Shown in pieces: positions 55,747-64,000 of a DNA stretch of 64,000 nt. Made by a program: the position numbers and the translations under genes. The notes under the pieces are model-generated. The model was not told the DNA's origin and did not search any database. It was given only the letters and a program-made list of their open reading frames with translations. The stretch comes from an uncultured bacterium (GTDB taxonomy: Bacteria > Bacillota > Clostridia > Christensenellales > CAG-917). The stretch is taken from assembly GCA_949432885.1 (NCBI GenBank), contig CASQXY010000006.1, positions 1-64,000 of the forward strand, in the 5' to 3' direction. Each line of letters opens with the position of its first letter. The stretch's first letter is position 1.

Positions 55747-56361
55747 ATGATATCTGCAAAAGAGCTGATGTTTTACGAAAATCAGTTGATAGAAAAGGGA
55801 TACAAATACATATGCGGCGTGGACGAGGTCGGGCGCGGTCCGCTGGCAGGTCCCGTGACCTGCGCCGCAGTCATTATGCCTCTCGACGATTTGATTGAGG
55901 GTGTCAACGACAGTAAAAAGGTCGCAAAGAAAAAGCGCGAAAAACTGTATGATTCTATTATGGAAAAGGCAGTAGCCGTTTCCGTCCAATCCTATGACCA
56001 TACCAAAATCGACGAGATGAATATCCTCAACGCCACAAAGGCTTGTATGACGGAAGCTATCATGTCGCTTCCCGTTGCTCCCGACATAGTTATCGTGGAT
56101 GCGCTTACGCTTGATATTCCGTACAAGACTTTCGGGATAATTCACGGGGACGCGCTGTCATATTCGATAGCCGCCGCTTCTATCGTTGCAAAGGTCACGA
56201 GGGACAGATTTATGGAGCAAAAGGCTCTCGACTATCCGCAGTACGATTTTGAGCACAATATGGGTTACGGTACGGCAAAGCACATAGCCGCACTTAAAGA
56301 ATTCGGGAAGTGTCCTATTCACAGGGACAGCTTTACGCGCGGAATACTCGGGCTTAAATAG
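55747..56361 (+). CDS. rnhB: Ribonuclease HII
   Basis: RNase HII removes ribonucleotides embedded in DNA. The catalytic block GVDEVGRGPLAGPVTCAAVI is near residue 24, with later metal ligands in IVDALTLDIPY and HGDALSYSIAAASIVAKVTRD. Length 204 is normal. ATG 55747 has TGAGGT just upstream; ATG 55720 in the same frame lacks a ribosome site. Confidence 0.95.
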   Translation: MISAKELMFYENQLIEKGYKYICGVDEVGRGPLAGPVTCAAVIMPLDDLIEGVNDSKKVAKKKREKLYDSIMEKAVAVSVQSYDHTKIDEMNILNATKACMTEAIMSLPVAPDIVIVDALTLDIPYKTFGIIHGDALSYSIAAASIVAKVTRDRFMEQKALDYPQYDFEHNMGYGTAKHIAALKEFGKCPIHRDSFTRGILGLK

Positions 56362-56443
56362 AATTATGCCGTGCGAACCAAGCGTAGGATGAGGCGTAAT
56401 CCGCCGCGCCATGCGTGAGTTGAGAATGGTTTCGGAGAACATT

Positions 56444-56893
56444 ATGACAAACACCAAGGCGGTCGGAGATATCGCAGAGGAGCTTGCGGCACGCTATCTC
56501 GAAGAGCGGGGCTACGTGATACTGGAACGCAATGCCGAATACGCGGGCTGCGAAGTGGACATAATATGCGAGTGCTTCGCAGATACCTGCGGCAGTGTTT
56601 CCCGAAATGCCGGGATAAAAAGGCGTATGCTATTTTCTAGGTCTCGCAGGACTGAAAAGGTGACGGTATTCTGCGAGGTCAAAGCCCGATACGGCGACGG
56701 ATACGGCACGGGCGCGGAAGCGGTCACGCCGTATAAGGTCGGCAGATACGTGACTGCGGCAAAGGCTTTCATGTCACAGCATTTCAGGGCTAACTGCGAC
56801 GTACGCTTCGATATAATCGAAGTGGGGGACGGCGGAATCAACCACATAGAAAACGCTTTCGATTGCTCTGACGCAAAGTTTGCGAAAAGATAA
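56444..56893 (+). CDS. yraN: YraN/UPF0102 family nuclease-fold protein
   Basis: UPF0102 proteins adopt a Holliday-junction-resolvase-like fold and usually follow rnhB, as here; their job is unknown. The 149 residues begin AVGDIAEELAARYLEERGYVIL, then YAGCEVDIIC supplies the acidic residue and FCEVKAR the ExK motif. An insertion of about 30 residues (about 47-75, with several Cys and Arg) separates these, longer than in most homologs (about 120 residues in total). ATG 56444 follows CGGAGAAC. Confidence 0.88.
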   Translation: MTNTKAVGDIAEELAARYLEERGYVILERNAEYAGCEVDIICECFADTCGSVSRNAGIKRRMLFSRSRRTEKVTVFCEVKARYGDGYGTGAEAVTPYKVGRYVTAAKAFMSQHFRANCDVRFDIIEVGDGGINHIENAFDCSDAKFAKR

Positions 56894-57011
56894 TTGAGGT
56901 TTGTGGACGGCATTTGTAAACGCTATTCGGTTCGTAACCGCCGCGCAAGGGCATAGAAAGAAAAAATAAGCGTTAAATTGCTAAAAATAGAGAGAAAATA
57001 GTTTCTTTTGG

Positions 57012-57040
57012 TTGTCTAAATAAAAATTATATGATAATAT
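57012..57040 (+). promoter_or_regulatory. Promoter of rplS
   Basis: TTGTCT (57012-57017), 17 bases, TAATAT (57035-57040), TGA extended -10. Confidence 0.65.
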
Positions 57041-57046
57041 AACACG

Positions 57047-57115
57047 CGTGACTCGGGTGCTCCGCTGGCAGGTGAAGCCTGCGAATGAGCATTGCGTAAA
57101 TAGGAGGTTAGTCAA
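57047..57115 (+). promoter_or_regulatory. L19 leader (autoregulatory ribosomal-protein leader)
   Basis: Nested stems TGCTC (57058-57062)/GAGCA (57087-57091) and GCAGG (57068-57072)/CCTGC (57078-57082), with CCGCTG and GAAT in the internal loop, sit between the promoter and the AGGAGG of rplS. Placement and form fit the Firmicute L19 leader, thought to let L19 repress its own synthesis. Confidence 0.7.
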
Positions 57116-57454
57116 ATGAACATTATCGACCAGCTTGAAAAAGAGGGCATGAAGCAGAATCTGCCCGAAATTGCCATCGGCGACCAAGTCAAAGTCAACG
57201 TCAAGGTTAAGGAAGGCGAGAAAGAGCGTATTCAGACCTACGAGGGCGTCGTCATCGCAAGAAAAAACGGCGGCATCCGCGAGACTATCGTCGTTCGCCG
57301 CGTTACGTTCGGCGTGGGCGTGGAGAGGACGTTCCCCCTTCATTCTCCCAAAATCGACAGCATTCAGGTTGTGCGTCACGGCAAGGTGCGCCGCGCTAAG
57401 CTCTATTATCTGAGAAGCAGAACGGGTAAAGCGGCAAAGCTCAAAGAGAACTGA
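57116..57454 (+). CDS. rplS: Large ribosomal subunit protein bL19
   Basis: L19 sits at the subunit interface. The 112 residues include the family blocks [17 protein letters not shown] and [26 protein letters not shown] precedes ATG 57116. It has its own promoter and structured leader, unlike the usual trmD-rplS operon order. Confidence 0.97.
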   Translation: MNIIDQLEKEGMKQNLPEIAIGDQVKVNVKVKEGEKERIQTYEGVVIARKNGGIRETIVVRRVTFGVGVERTFPLHSPKIDSIQVVRHGKVRRAKLYYLRSRTGKAAKLKEN

Positions 57455-57485
57455 TTAAACCGCAAGGTTTTCAAAGGACTGTCAT

Positions 57486-59654
57486 ATGAAAAAAAGACTC
57501 ATTATGATAAGTGCGTTGGTGCTGGCTCTCGTGCTGGCACTTTTCGCATTGACTGCGTGCAATAACGCCAGCAGCGAAGTGGGCGAGGAGCTTGTCACAA
57601 ACGGTTCTTTCAACTGGAACGAATCTACCTCGACCTTCGACGGTTGGACGGCAAACTCCACGAACTACGGCAAGACGACCCCGACCGACAGCGAGGAAAC
57701 CTGTCTTTATATCGACAACTCCTCCGCGTCGTACACGACTGTCAAGCAGACGATTTATGTCGACAGGAACAACGTATACAAGGTCAGCGTAGATATTCAG
57801 GTAAACAGCGACAGGCTCAACGGCTCGGGTGCGTACGTGGCGTTTTTGGAGAATACGGACTATAAGTTCCTGTCCCATACGACAAAGACCGACGGCTTTA
57901 TCACCGCCAAATTTTACGTCCGCCCCAAGAATACCGACTATCTTACGCTTGCGCTCTGCCTCGGTACGGAGGAGACGGGCTATTCGGGAAGAGTTTGCTT
58001 CGATAACGTTTCCGTTCAGAGAGTAAACGCCTCTGATGTGGAAGAGGGATATCAAATTTACGATTTCAAAAAGGCGAAATCTGTGATTACTTCTTCTACT
58101 GCGAGCGGAATCAGCTTTGTTGTTTTGCTTACGCTTCTGACGGTGGTGCTGGTGGTCGCGGCTTATCTGATAATCAGACGTCTTTACGCAAGACGCGACG
58201 TGTTTGCGGATTTCGGCGGCATCAAGCCCGACGGAACGGATAAAGGAGGAAAGAAGGGTTCTGTTTTGTTGAAAAACGGGCTGTTTATCGCGGCGGTTCT
58301 TGCTCTCGGAGCTTTCCTCATAAGATTGATTCCGCTGCTTTCCATGTACGGAATGGGCAGCTCTATGGATACGCTTGTCAAGACCGCGTACAACCTCGGA
58401 CTTAAAGACGGAGTGTCGACTTACTTTGCCAAACTCGCGGCGGGCGAACTTGCGTTGAAGCCGTCGCTTGCGGCAAACCTTATCGCTCCCGGTCAAATGT
58501 ATATTTTGGCGATTATAGGCGCGGCAAGTACCGTTGGGGCGGAGACTATAAACTTTGCGACCGCGTCCGCACTCATCAGATTTATCAATATACTCGCCGA
58601 TATGGCGGTCGTGCTGATGATATACTTCTACGGCAGAAAGTATGTCGGAAACAAGCTTTCGACGGTGTATGCCGCATTGTATGCGTTGCTCCCGGTGATT
58701 TTCATCATGAGCGGTGTGAACGGTACCTTTGACAGTCTGCTTGTCGCGCTGTTGCTCGGAGCGGTCATGCTCATGGTGGAAAAGAAGTATCTGCCCACTT
58801 ATCTGATGATGACGCTTGCGACTATATTGGACGTGCGCGCACTCGCAATCGCGCCTATCGTTGTAGCGTACTTCGTATATATGTATATAAGAGATAACGA
58901 TTCCTTGCGCAAGTTCACCGCAAACAGAGCGATGATTGTATTCGGACTTGTCGGCTCCTTTGTGCTTGCGTATATTCTCACTCTGCCTATCGGAATCAAT
59001 CAGATTGCGGCGGGAGACGCGTTCTTCAACTTTAAGACTATCGTTCAGCAGGTCACAGGTACGCAATACTTCGTTTCCAACGCTTTCAACCTCTACGGCA
59101 TGGTCGCAATGAACGGCAAGACGATAACTCAGAACGGCGTTACAATCCTCAATCTCATCTTCCTGCTCGTTCTCGAAGCGTACGTCATTTCGCTGTACTT
59201 CAAGAACCGCAACAAGCAGGAACTGATTTTGCTCGTCTCCTTTGCGCTTGCAGTCATCTCGGTGTTTACGCTCAAAGTCAACTATACGTATCTGTTCCTC
59301 TCCATTGCGTTCGCACTCATTTACACGATGATAAGCGGCGACAGAAGAATGTACTGGATTGTCGGAGGATATTCGTTGCTCGGCTTCCTCGATATAGGTC
59401 AGTTGCTCAATCAGAGCAAGCTCATAGCTTCGCATCCGACTACGGCAGTCATAAACTACGAGACGACGAACGCGTTTTATATTTTCTTCTGCGTGCTCAC
59501 GGTTCTGCTTACGGTGTACTATGTGTATGTGACGTATTCGATTACAAACAACACGAAGATTGTGGATATCAAGGCGATGCCCAATCCCGTACACGTTACG
59601 TTTAAGCAGAGCATGAAGAACTTTGCCGCAAGATTCAAAAAGCAGGGCGAGTAA
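57486..59654 (+). CDS. Lipoprotein-anchored, CBM-like plus GT-C-like polytopic membrane protein
   Basis: I do not recognise a named gene. The 722-residue chain has a lipoprotein signal (2-24, lipobox LTAC with C25) and an extracellular domain (about 34-182). That domain has the CBM4/9-like signatures LVTNGSFN...FDGW at its start and VCFDNVSVQ at its end. A flexible region leads to a membrane helix at 208-231, a cytosolic basic linker (232-260), and about ten further helices to 690. The polytopic part resembles GT-C glycosyltransferases: D295 in the first outer loop (GSSMDTLVKTAYNLG), APGQMYIL where YPPGYxY is usual, and GVNGTFDSLLVALLLGAVML where GQxDSL is usual. Thirty-one bases after rplS; a terminator follows. 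A cell-surface sugar transferase is my best inference. Confidence 0.6.
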   Translation: MKKRLIMISALVLALVLALFALTACNNASSEVGEELVTNGSFNWNESTSTFDGWTANSTNYGKTTPTDSEETCLYIDNSSASYTTVKQTIYVDRNNVYKVSVDIQVNSDRLNGSGAYVAFLENTDYKFLSHTTKTDGFITAKFYVRPKNTDYLTLALCLGTEETGYSGRVCFDNVSVQRVNASDVEEGYQIYDFKKAKSVITSSTASGISFVVLLTLLTVVLVVAAYLIIRRLYARRDVFADFGGIKPDGTDKGGKKGSVLLKNGLFIAAVLALGAFLIRLIPLLSMYGMGSSMDTLVKTAYNLGLKDGVSTYFAKLAAGELALKPSLAANLIAPGQMYILAIIGAASTVGAETINFATASALIRFINILADMAVVLMIYFYGRKYVGNKLSTVYAALYALLPVIFIMSGVNGTFDSLLVALLLGAVMLMVEKKYLPTYLMMTLATILDVRALAIAPIVVAYFVYMYIRDNDSLRKFTANRAMIVFGLVGSFVLAYILTLPIGINQIAAGDAFFNFKTIVQQVTGTQYFVSNAFNLYGMVAMNGKTITQNGVTILNLIFLLVLEAYVISLYFKNRNKQELILLVSFALAVISVFTLKVNYTYLFLSIAFALIYTMISGDRRMYWIVGGYSLLGFLDIGQLLNQSKLIASHPTTAVINYETTNAFYIFFCVLTVLLTVYYVYVTYSITNNTKIVDIKAMPNPVHVTFKQSMKNFAARFKKQGE

Positions 59655-59674
59655 TCAAGCCCCGAATGTAAACG

Positions 59675-59702
59675 AAAATCCGCCGTTATCGGCGGATTTT
59701 TT
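59675..59702 (+). terminator. Terminator after the GT-C-like gene
   Basis: AAAATCCGCCG (59675-59685) pairs with CGGCGGATTTT (59690-59700) around TTAT, followed by T residues. Confidence 0.88.
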
Positions 59703-59822
59703 GTTGTTCATTTATGAGTTATTGATTTAAAAACAGATTGATTTTTATGAGTCGGTTGCTGTTGCGAGGGGATATGCTCCGAATTGCGGAATTTTGCGAG
59801 ATTTTATATCGCTCCCTTTGCT

Positions 59823-60626
59823 TCAATACTCCGAAGGGAGCTTTTTGCACTTGTAGGGCATAAACGTTCCTATGCAAGATTCGACGTACTCGGGGTCGAG
59901 CTTTTCAAATATAATGTTGTTTGCGTATTTGCGCGCGTCTTCGATTCTCTCCTCGGAATTGACTGTCCAAACTATAACCGGACACTTGGTCGCGCCTTTT
60001 TTGAGCCATTTGTTTTCTGAGAGATTGCGATTACAGGCGTAAATGTCGTATGCGACGAAATGCGGCTTGATGATATTGGAAATCCACAGCTTACCCATCC
60101 AAGTCGCGGGGAACCATCTTGCCTTTTTAGAGTCTGGCGAGCGCCATGTGAGAAGCTCTCCGACGGGCAGGTCGCAATGCTTCAAAGCGTATTTCACCGC
60201 GCCGCAGTTGAAGGATTGCAGAGCGATATGTCCTTTGTAATTTGTAAGAGCTTCGATTGTGGCTTTCACAATGGAGCTGTTAAGAGGGTTGACGCCCTTG
60301 ATTTCGCAGAGAATGCCGACTTTGCCGTCCACAAGTTGTAAAAACTCCTCAAAAGTGGGCATGCGGTGGTCGGTGCCCGCAAGACCGTAGGATTTCAGCT
60401 CTTCAAGCGTGCAGTCTTTCACTTTTTTATCGACGCCGCACACTCTTTTCAAATTGTCGTCGTGAAATACGACGAGCCGTCCGTCCTTGGACAGGTGCAC
60501 GTCGATTTCTATATTGAAGTTGTGAGATATTGCATTTTGATAGGCGGGCATGCTGTTTTCCGGAAATTCGGAATTATGCAAGCCGCGGTGCGCGATAGGT
60601 CTGTCGAAAAGCCATTGAAAATTCAT
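59823..60626 (-). CDS. Glycerophosphodiester phosphodiesterase
   Basis: GDPD enzymes split glycerophosphodiesters from phospholipid turnover into glycerol-3-phosphate and an alcohol. The 267-residue TIM barrel shows PIAHRGLHNSEFPENSMPAY (catalytic HR and E/N), IEIDVHLSKDGRLVVFHDD (metal ligands E, D and second catalytic H), CEIKG and late VIVWTVNSE. No signal peptide, so it is cytosolic. The glycerol-3-phosphate product could feed the GlpA-like operon at 2.9 kb. GGGG lies 9 bases before ATG 60626, and the promoter interleaves with that of lepA. Confidence 0.93.
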   Translation of the reverse strand: MNFQWLFDRPIAHRGLHNSEFPENSMPAYQNAISHNFNIEIDVHLSKDGRLVVFHDDNLKRVCGVDKKVKDCTLEELKSYGLAGTDHRMPTFEEFLQLVDGKVGILCEIKGVNPLNSSIVKATIEALTNYKGHIALQSFNCGAVKYALKHCDLPVGELLTWRSPDSKKARWFPATWMGKLWISNIIKPHFVAYDIYACNRNLSENKWLKKGATKCPVIVWTVNSEERIEDARKYANNIIFEKLDPEYVESCIGTFMPYKCKKLPSEY

Positions 60627-60655
60627 ACGTGAACCCCTTTATTTTTATCATACTG

Positions 60656-60684
60656 TTGATAAAATTTTATTATTCCATTATAAT
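60656..60684 (+). promoter_or_regulatory. Promoter of lepA-hemW
   Basis: TTGATA (60656-60661), 17 bases, TATAAT (60679-60684). Confidence 0.65.
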
Positions 60685-60692
60685 AAAGTCAA
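60664..60692 (-). promoter_or_regulatory. Promoter of the GDPD gene
   Basis: On the minus strand TTGACT (60692-60687), 17 bases, TAAAAT (60669-60664). It overlaps the lepA promoter almost completely. Confidence 0.65.
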
Positions 60693-60756
60693 TACTTTTC
60701 TTAAAAATAGTGATAACCGCACGCGATTTGCGGACTATCCCGTTTAGAGGTGAACT

Positions 60757-62553
60757 TTGAACAAAGACCGTATAAGAAATTTCTCCATAATAGCGCACAT
60801 AGACCACGGAAAAAGTACGCTTGCCGACAGGCTTATTGAAAGAACGGGTACGGTTTCCGAAAGAGATATGGAGAGCCAGCTTCTCGACAATATGGATATC
60901 GAAAAAGAGCGCGGCATAACCATAAAACTGCAAACATGCAGGCTGTACTATAAATACGAGGGCGAGGAATACGTGCTCAATCTCATCGATACTCCCGGTC
61001 ACGTTGACTTTACGTACGAGGTTTCGCGCTCGCTCGCCGCTTGCGAAGGAGCTCTGCTCGTCGTGGACGCAACGCAGGGAGTAGAAGCGCAAACGCTTTC
61101 AAACGTGTATCTGGCGCTCGAAAACGACCTTGAAATTCTGCCCGTAATAAATAAAATCGATTTGGCTTCCGCAGACGTTGACGCCGTAAAACTTGAAATC
61201 GAGGACATAATAGGTTTGGATACGGACGGATGTCCGCTCGTATCTGCGAAAGACGGTACGGGCGTAGACGACCTTATAGGTCAGATTATAAAGAAACTGC
61301 CTTGTCCCGACGGCGACGAGAATGCGCCGCTCAAAGCGCTTATTTTCGACAGCTTTTATGATAATTACAGGGGCGCGATTTCTATGGTACGCATTGTGGA
61401 CGGGACGGTTAAGGCCGGCGACAGAATCAAGATGATGTCGTCGGGAAAGACGTTTGAGGTGGTGGAAGTAGGATATTTTTCGCCGCATATGATTCCGTGT
61501 AAGCAGATTTCCGCAGGTGAGGTCGGGTATATCGCCGCAAGCGTGAAGAATGTGAGCGATACCGCGGTCGGCGATACTATTACAAATTCGGAGTTTTCCG
61601 CAAAAGAACCTCTTCCCGGTTACAAAAAGGCGACGCCCATGGTTTATACGGGCGTGTTCCCCGCCGACGGCGCAAGATACGACGACCTCAAAGAAGCTCT
61701 TCTCAAATTGCAACTCAACGACGCTTCGCTGAGCTTCGACCCCGAGGTTTCCTCCGCGCTCGGCTTCGGCTTCCGCTGCGGCTTTCTCGGCTTGCTTCAT
61801 ATGGAGATAATAGAGGAGAGGCTGGAACGCGAATTCGACCTCGACCTAATAACAACCGCTCCCAGCGTTTCTTACATCGTCACCAAGACCAACGGCGAAA
61901 AACTTACGATAGACAATCCCACTACGCTTCCTAACGTCTCGGAAATCGCAAGTATAGAAGAGCCTATGGTCTGCGCGAAGCTGTTTACGCCGCCCGATTA
62001 TGTCGGACCTATTATGGAGCTGTGTCAGGGCAAGAGAGGCATATTTATCGATATGTCCTACATAGACCCGACGAGAGTGCAGATTACTTACAGAATGCCG
62101 CTCAACGAAATTATTTACGATTTCTTCGACAGCCTGAAATCCCGCACGCGCGGCTATGCCTCGCTCGACTACGAGACGGACGGCTATGAAAAGAGCGACC
62201 TAGTGCGCCTCGATATGATGATAAACGGAGAGATTTGCGACGCGCTGTCTATAATCGTGCACCGCGACAACGCGTATTCACGAGGCAGAGGCATAGCCGA
62301 AAAGCTGAAAGACGTGATTCCGAGGCAGTTGTTCGAGGTGCCTATTCAAGCGACCGTCGGTGGCAAGATAATCGCAAGAGAGACCGTCAAGGCTATGAGA
62401 AAGGACGTGCTTGCAAAATGCTACGGCGGCGATATCACGAGAAAGAAAAAGCTTCTCGAAAAGCAGAAAGAGGGTAAAAAGCGCATGAGAAAGGTGGGGT
62501 CCGTGGAGGTTCCCAGCGAAGCGTTTATATCTATTTTGAAAATAGACAACTAA
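60757..62553 (+). CDS. lepA: Elongation factor 4 (LepA)
   Basis: LepA is a translational GTPase that acts in ribosome function and 30S maturation. The 598-residue protein has G1 [14 protein letters not shown], switch [11 protein letters not shown]3 DTPGHVDF, G4 NKIDL, then domains II, III and V and the LepA-specific C-terminal domain ending [15 protein letters not shown]. The start is TTG 60757, because AGAGGTG at 60746-60752 fits and the family N terminus begins there; no ATG is available. hemW follows eight bases after the stop. Confidence 0.97.
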   Translation: MNKDRIRNFSIIAHIDHGKSTLADRLIERTGTVSERDMESQLLDNMDIEKERGITIKLQTCRLYYKYEGEEYVLNLIDTPGHVDFTYEVSRSLAACEGALLVVDATQGVEAQTLSNVYLALENDLEILPVINKIDLASADVDAVKLEIEDIIGLDTDGCPLVSAKDGTGVDDLIGQIIKKLPCPDGDENAPLKALIFDSFYDNYRGAISMVRIVDGTVKAGDRIKMMSSGKTFEVVEVGYFSPHMIPCKQISAGEVGYIAASVKNVSDTAVGDTITNSEFSAKEPLPGYKKATPMVYTGVFPADGARYDDLKEALLKLQLNDASLSFDPEVSSALGFGFRCGFLGLLHMEIIEERLEREFDLDLITTAPSVSYIVTKTNGEKLTIDNPTTLPNVSEIASIEEPMVCAKLFTPPDYVGPIMELCQGKRGIFIDMSYIDPTRVQITYRMPLNEIIYDFFDSLKSRTRGYASLDYETDGYEKSDLVRLDMMINGEICDALSIIVHRDNAYSRGRGIAEKLKDVIPRQLFEVPIQATVGGKIIARETVKAMRKDVLAKCYGGDITRKKKLLEKQKEGKKRMRKVGSVEVPSEAFISILKIDN

Positions 62554-62561
62554 TCGGGCTT

Positions 62562-63692
62562 ATGGAAATCTATATTCATCTTCCGTTTTGCAAATCCAAG
62601 TGCGCATATTGCGATTTCAATTCCCTGTCGGGTCAGGAAGAGGGGACAGTTTTCAGCTATCTGTCAGCTTTGAACAGAGAAATACGACTTGCGGGCGATG
62701 CGTACGGCAAAGCCGAAATTTCCACCGTTTATATAGGCGGAGGCACTCCGAGCCTGCTCGATTCGGGCAGAATAAAAAGCATACTCAAAGTGCTCGGGGA
62801 GCACTTTCGTATACGCGATGACGCGGAAATCAGCATAGAATGCAATCCCGAGAGTATAACTTCCGAGAAACTTGCTGATTATAAGGAAGCGGGAATCAAC
62901 CGCATGAGCATAGGAGTGCAGAGCCTTGACGATGCCAATCTTAAAAGCATAGGTCGCTTGCACGATAGAAATATTGCGATATCGAAAATAAAATTGGCAA
63001 GACAGTATTTCGACAACGCGTCTTGCGACATTATTGTCGGACTTCCATATGATACGAACGACACAGTGAAAGAGGAGATAGAAACGCTTGCGCCGCTTGT
63101 AAATCATATGTCGGTGTATGCGCTTACGCTCGAAGAGGGAACGCCGCTGGCCTTGCGTGCCGAGGAAGGAAAGATATTGCTTCCTAGCGACGACGAAACG
63201 GAGGATTATCTGGAACTTGCGGAGGAAATACTCGAAAAGCATGGGCTAATCAAATACGAGGTGTCCAATTTTGCGTCGGATGGCATGGAGTGCAGGCATA
63301 ACCTCGGCTACTGGACCGACGAGGAATATTTGGGTCTGGGCGCGGGCGCGCACTCATATATCAAAACCTCCGACGGCAAAAATCCGATCCCGACTCCCAT
63401 AAGATTTGCGCATCCGCGCGATATACACGCCTATATTGCGGGGGTGAACTGCGCAAACGCATTTGATATGATTCCGCGCGCGGAAATGCGGGTGCTTGAC
63501 GAAAAGGACGTTTTCAACGAGGCCGTCATGCTTGGGCTCAGAACGTCGAAAGGTGTGAAAAGCGGCATTCTAAACGGACATATCCCCGAAGAATTGAAAG
63601 GTTTTTTTAAAGAAGCGGACGGATATACTTCGCTTACCCGCGCGGGAATGGCCGTTATGAACAGCTTGCTTGTAAGGATATTGAAGCTGTAA
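62562..63692 (+). CDS. hemW: Radical SAM heme chaperone HemW
   Basis: HemW belongs to the radical SAM coproporphyrinogen dehydrogenase-like family but acts as a heme chaperone rather than HemN. The 376 residues begin YIHLPFCKSKCAYCDF, with the Fe-S cysteines C10, C14 and C17, and go on with IGGGTPSLL and a radical-SAM core. The fourth cysteine typical of true HemN (CxxxCxxCxC) is absent (F at that position), as in HemW. The lepA-hemW order is standard; the usual hrcA-grpE-dnaK genes do not follow here. Confidence 0.93.
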   Translation: MEIYIHLPFCKSKCAYCDFNSLSGQEEGTVFSYLSALNREIRLAGDAYGKAEISTVYIGGGTPSLLDSGRIKSILKVLGEHFRIRDDAEISIECNPESITSEKLADYKEAGINRMSIGVQSLDDANLKSIGRLHDRNIAISKIKLARQYFDNASCDIIVGLPYDTNDTVKEEIETLAPLVNHMSVYALTLEEGTPLALRAEEGKILLPSDDETEDYLELAEEILEKHGLIKYEVSNFASDGMECRHNLGYWTDEEYLGLGAGAHSYIKTSDGKNPIPTPIRFAHPRDIHAYIAGVNCANAFDMIPRAEMRVLDEKDVFNEAVMLGLRTSKGVKSGILNGHIPEELKGFFKEADGYTSLTRAGMAVMNSLLVRILKL

Positions 63693-63759
63693 TACGGTTG
63701 CGCCGTTTTGTCGTATGACTTTGAGAAAGAATAATGTTTGCTTAAATATGAAATTATGA

Positions 63760-63788
63760 TTGCGCTCTAACTTTTTATTTGATATACT
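63760..63788 (+). promoter_or_regulatory. Promoter of the terminal gene
   Basis: TTGCGC (63760-63765), 17 bases, TATACT (63783-63788), TGA extended -10. Confidence 0.75.
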
Positions 63789-63813
63789 ATGACTATACTT
63801 GCGGAGGAAACCA

Positions 63814-64000
63814 ATGACACCGGATTTTTCTGTTTTTGGGGAGACACCAAGCGCTCCTATCGCTTTAATCGCCACGCCCGGCGCGGAAGAACTTGCAACA
63901 CTTATCGACAAACGCTTAATCAAATTATTCAGCGAATCGCATTTGGGAAAAAAACTGCAAAAAGATACGTTTATTCTCAAATCCGACTGCCCGCGTTTTA
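63814..64000 (+). CDS. Ribose-phosphate pyrophosphokinase-like protein, 5' part
   Basis: Only the first 62 codons are inside the window. ATG 63814 follows GCGGAGGAAACC. The segment API ALIATPGAEELATLIDKRL and the later FILKSDCPRF recall the N terminus of long-form PRPP synthetases found in Clostridia, which make the activated ribose for nucleotides, His and Trp. The PRPP-binding and catalytic loops lie beyond the window, so the call rests on a short stretch. Confidence 0.55.
   Translation, partial: MTPDFSVFGETPSAPIALIATPGAEELATLIDKRLIKLFSESHLGKKLQKDTFILKSDCPRF

Noticed and set aside
57471..59594. A 707-codon open frame opposite the GT-C-like gene
   Set aside because: Composition is strongly Arg/His-rich with no domain pattern. 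The plus strand has the lipobox, helices and a ribosome site.
59811..59841. Hairpin GCTCCCTT/AAGGGAGC at the GDPD stop codon as its terminator
   Set aside because: The T run follows on the plus strand, inside the GDPD coding region, not on the minus strand where the gene would need it.

Overview
The window looks like chromosomal DNA of a low-to-mid GC Clostridia-type Firmicute. The evidence is the gene order (dnaG-rpoD-trmK-yqfO, smc-ftsY-ylxM-ffh-rpsP-khpA-rimM-trmD, lepA-hemW), Gram-positive style Shine-Dalgarno sites, a large Bacillus-type SRP RNA with an Alu domain, a CIRCE-like operator, a cre-like box, an L19 leader, and a YlbJ sporulation membrane protein. An uncultured gut lineage, perhaps near Christensenellales, is my guess from protein style only. 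I see no transposase, phage module, CRISPR array or rRNA operon, so this is mostly core genome with a few lineage-specific genes.

Layout: 1-5.9 kb has tRNA-Glu, an M20 peptidase, pyrophosphatase and a three-gene GlpA/GlpB/DUF1667 redox operon. 6-14.2 kb has ComEC, a membrane protein with tandem YegP-like domains, then the overlapping dnaG-rpoD-trmK-nif3-zinc ribbon operon. 14.3-26 kb has lacZ, pnuC with a structured leader, thrS, rlmI, a cytidylate-kinase-like gene, a DUF308 protein and clpB behind a CIRCE-like element. 26-33 kb has a heterodimeric ABC exporter, an RNA-bearing intergenic region (large SRP RNA), a BcrA-like ABC pair and tRNA-Gly. 33.4-41.5 kb has ileS, two RNA-modification genes, an orphan sigma-like protein, ylbJ and tmcAL. 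41.5-46 kb has pta-ackA, rpmF, plsX and rnc. 46-57.5 kb is the SMC/SRP/ribosome-maturation block ending in rplS. 57.5-64 kb has an unusual lipoprotein/CBM-like/GT-C-like fusion, a GDPD, lepA-hemW and the 5' end of a PRPP-synthetase-like gene.

Functional links: SRP RNA, Ffh, FtsY and YlxM are all present and form a complete co-translational targeting set. RimM, TrmD, RbgA, KhpA, L19, S16, L32, LepA, RluA-type and RlmI-type enzymes make a ribosome assembly and translation set. Pta-AckA point to fermentative acetate formation with ATP gain. The strongest candidates for undescribed biology are the GT-C-like lipoprotein fusion at 57.5-59.7 kb, the tandem YegP-like membrane protein at 7.8-9.1 kb, the orphan sigma-like protein at 38.4 kb, the pnuC leader, and the regulatory repeats upstream of smc and in the two large gene-free regions. 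Many promoters could be read directly; about half share a TGA extended -10.
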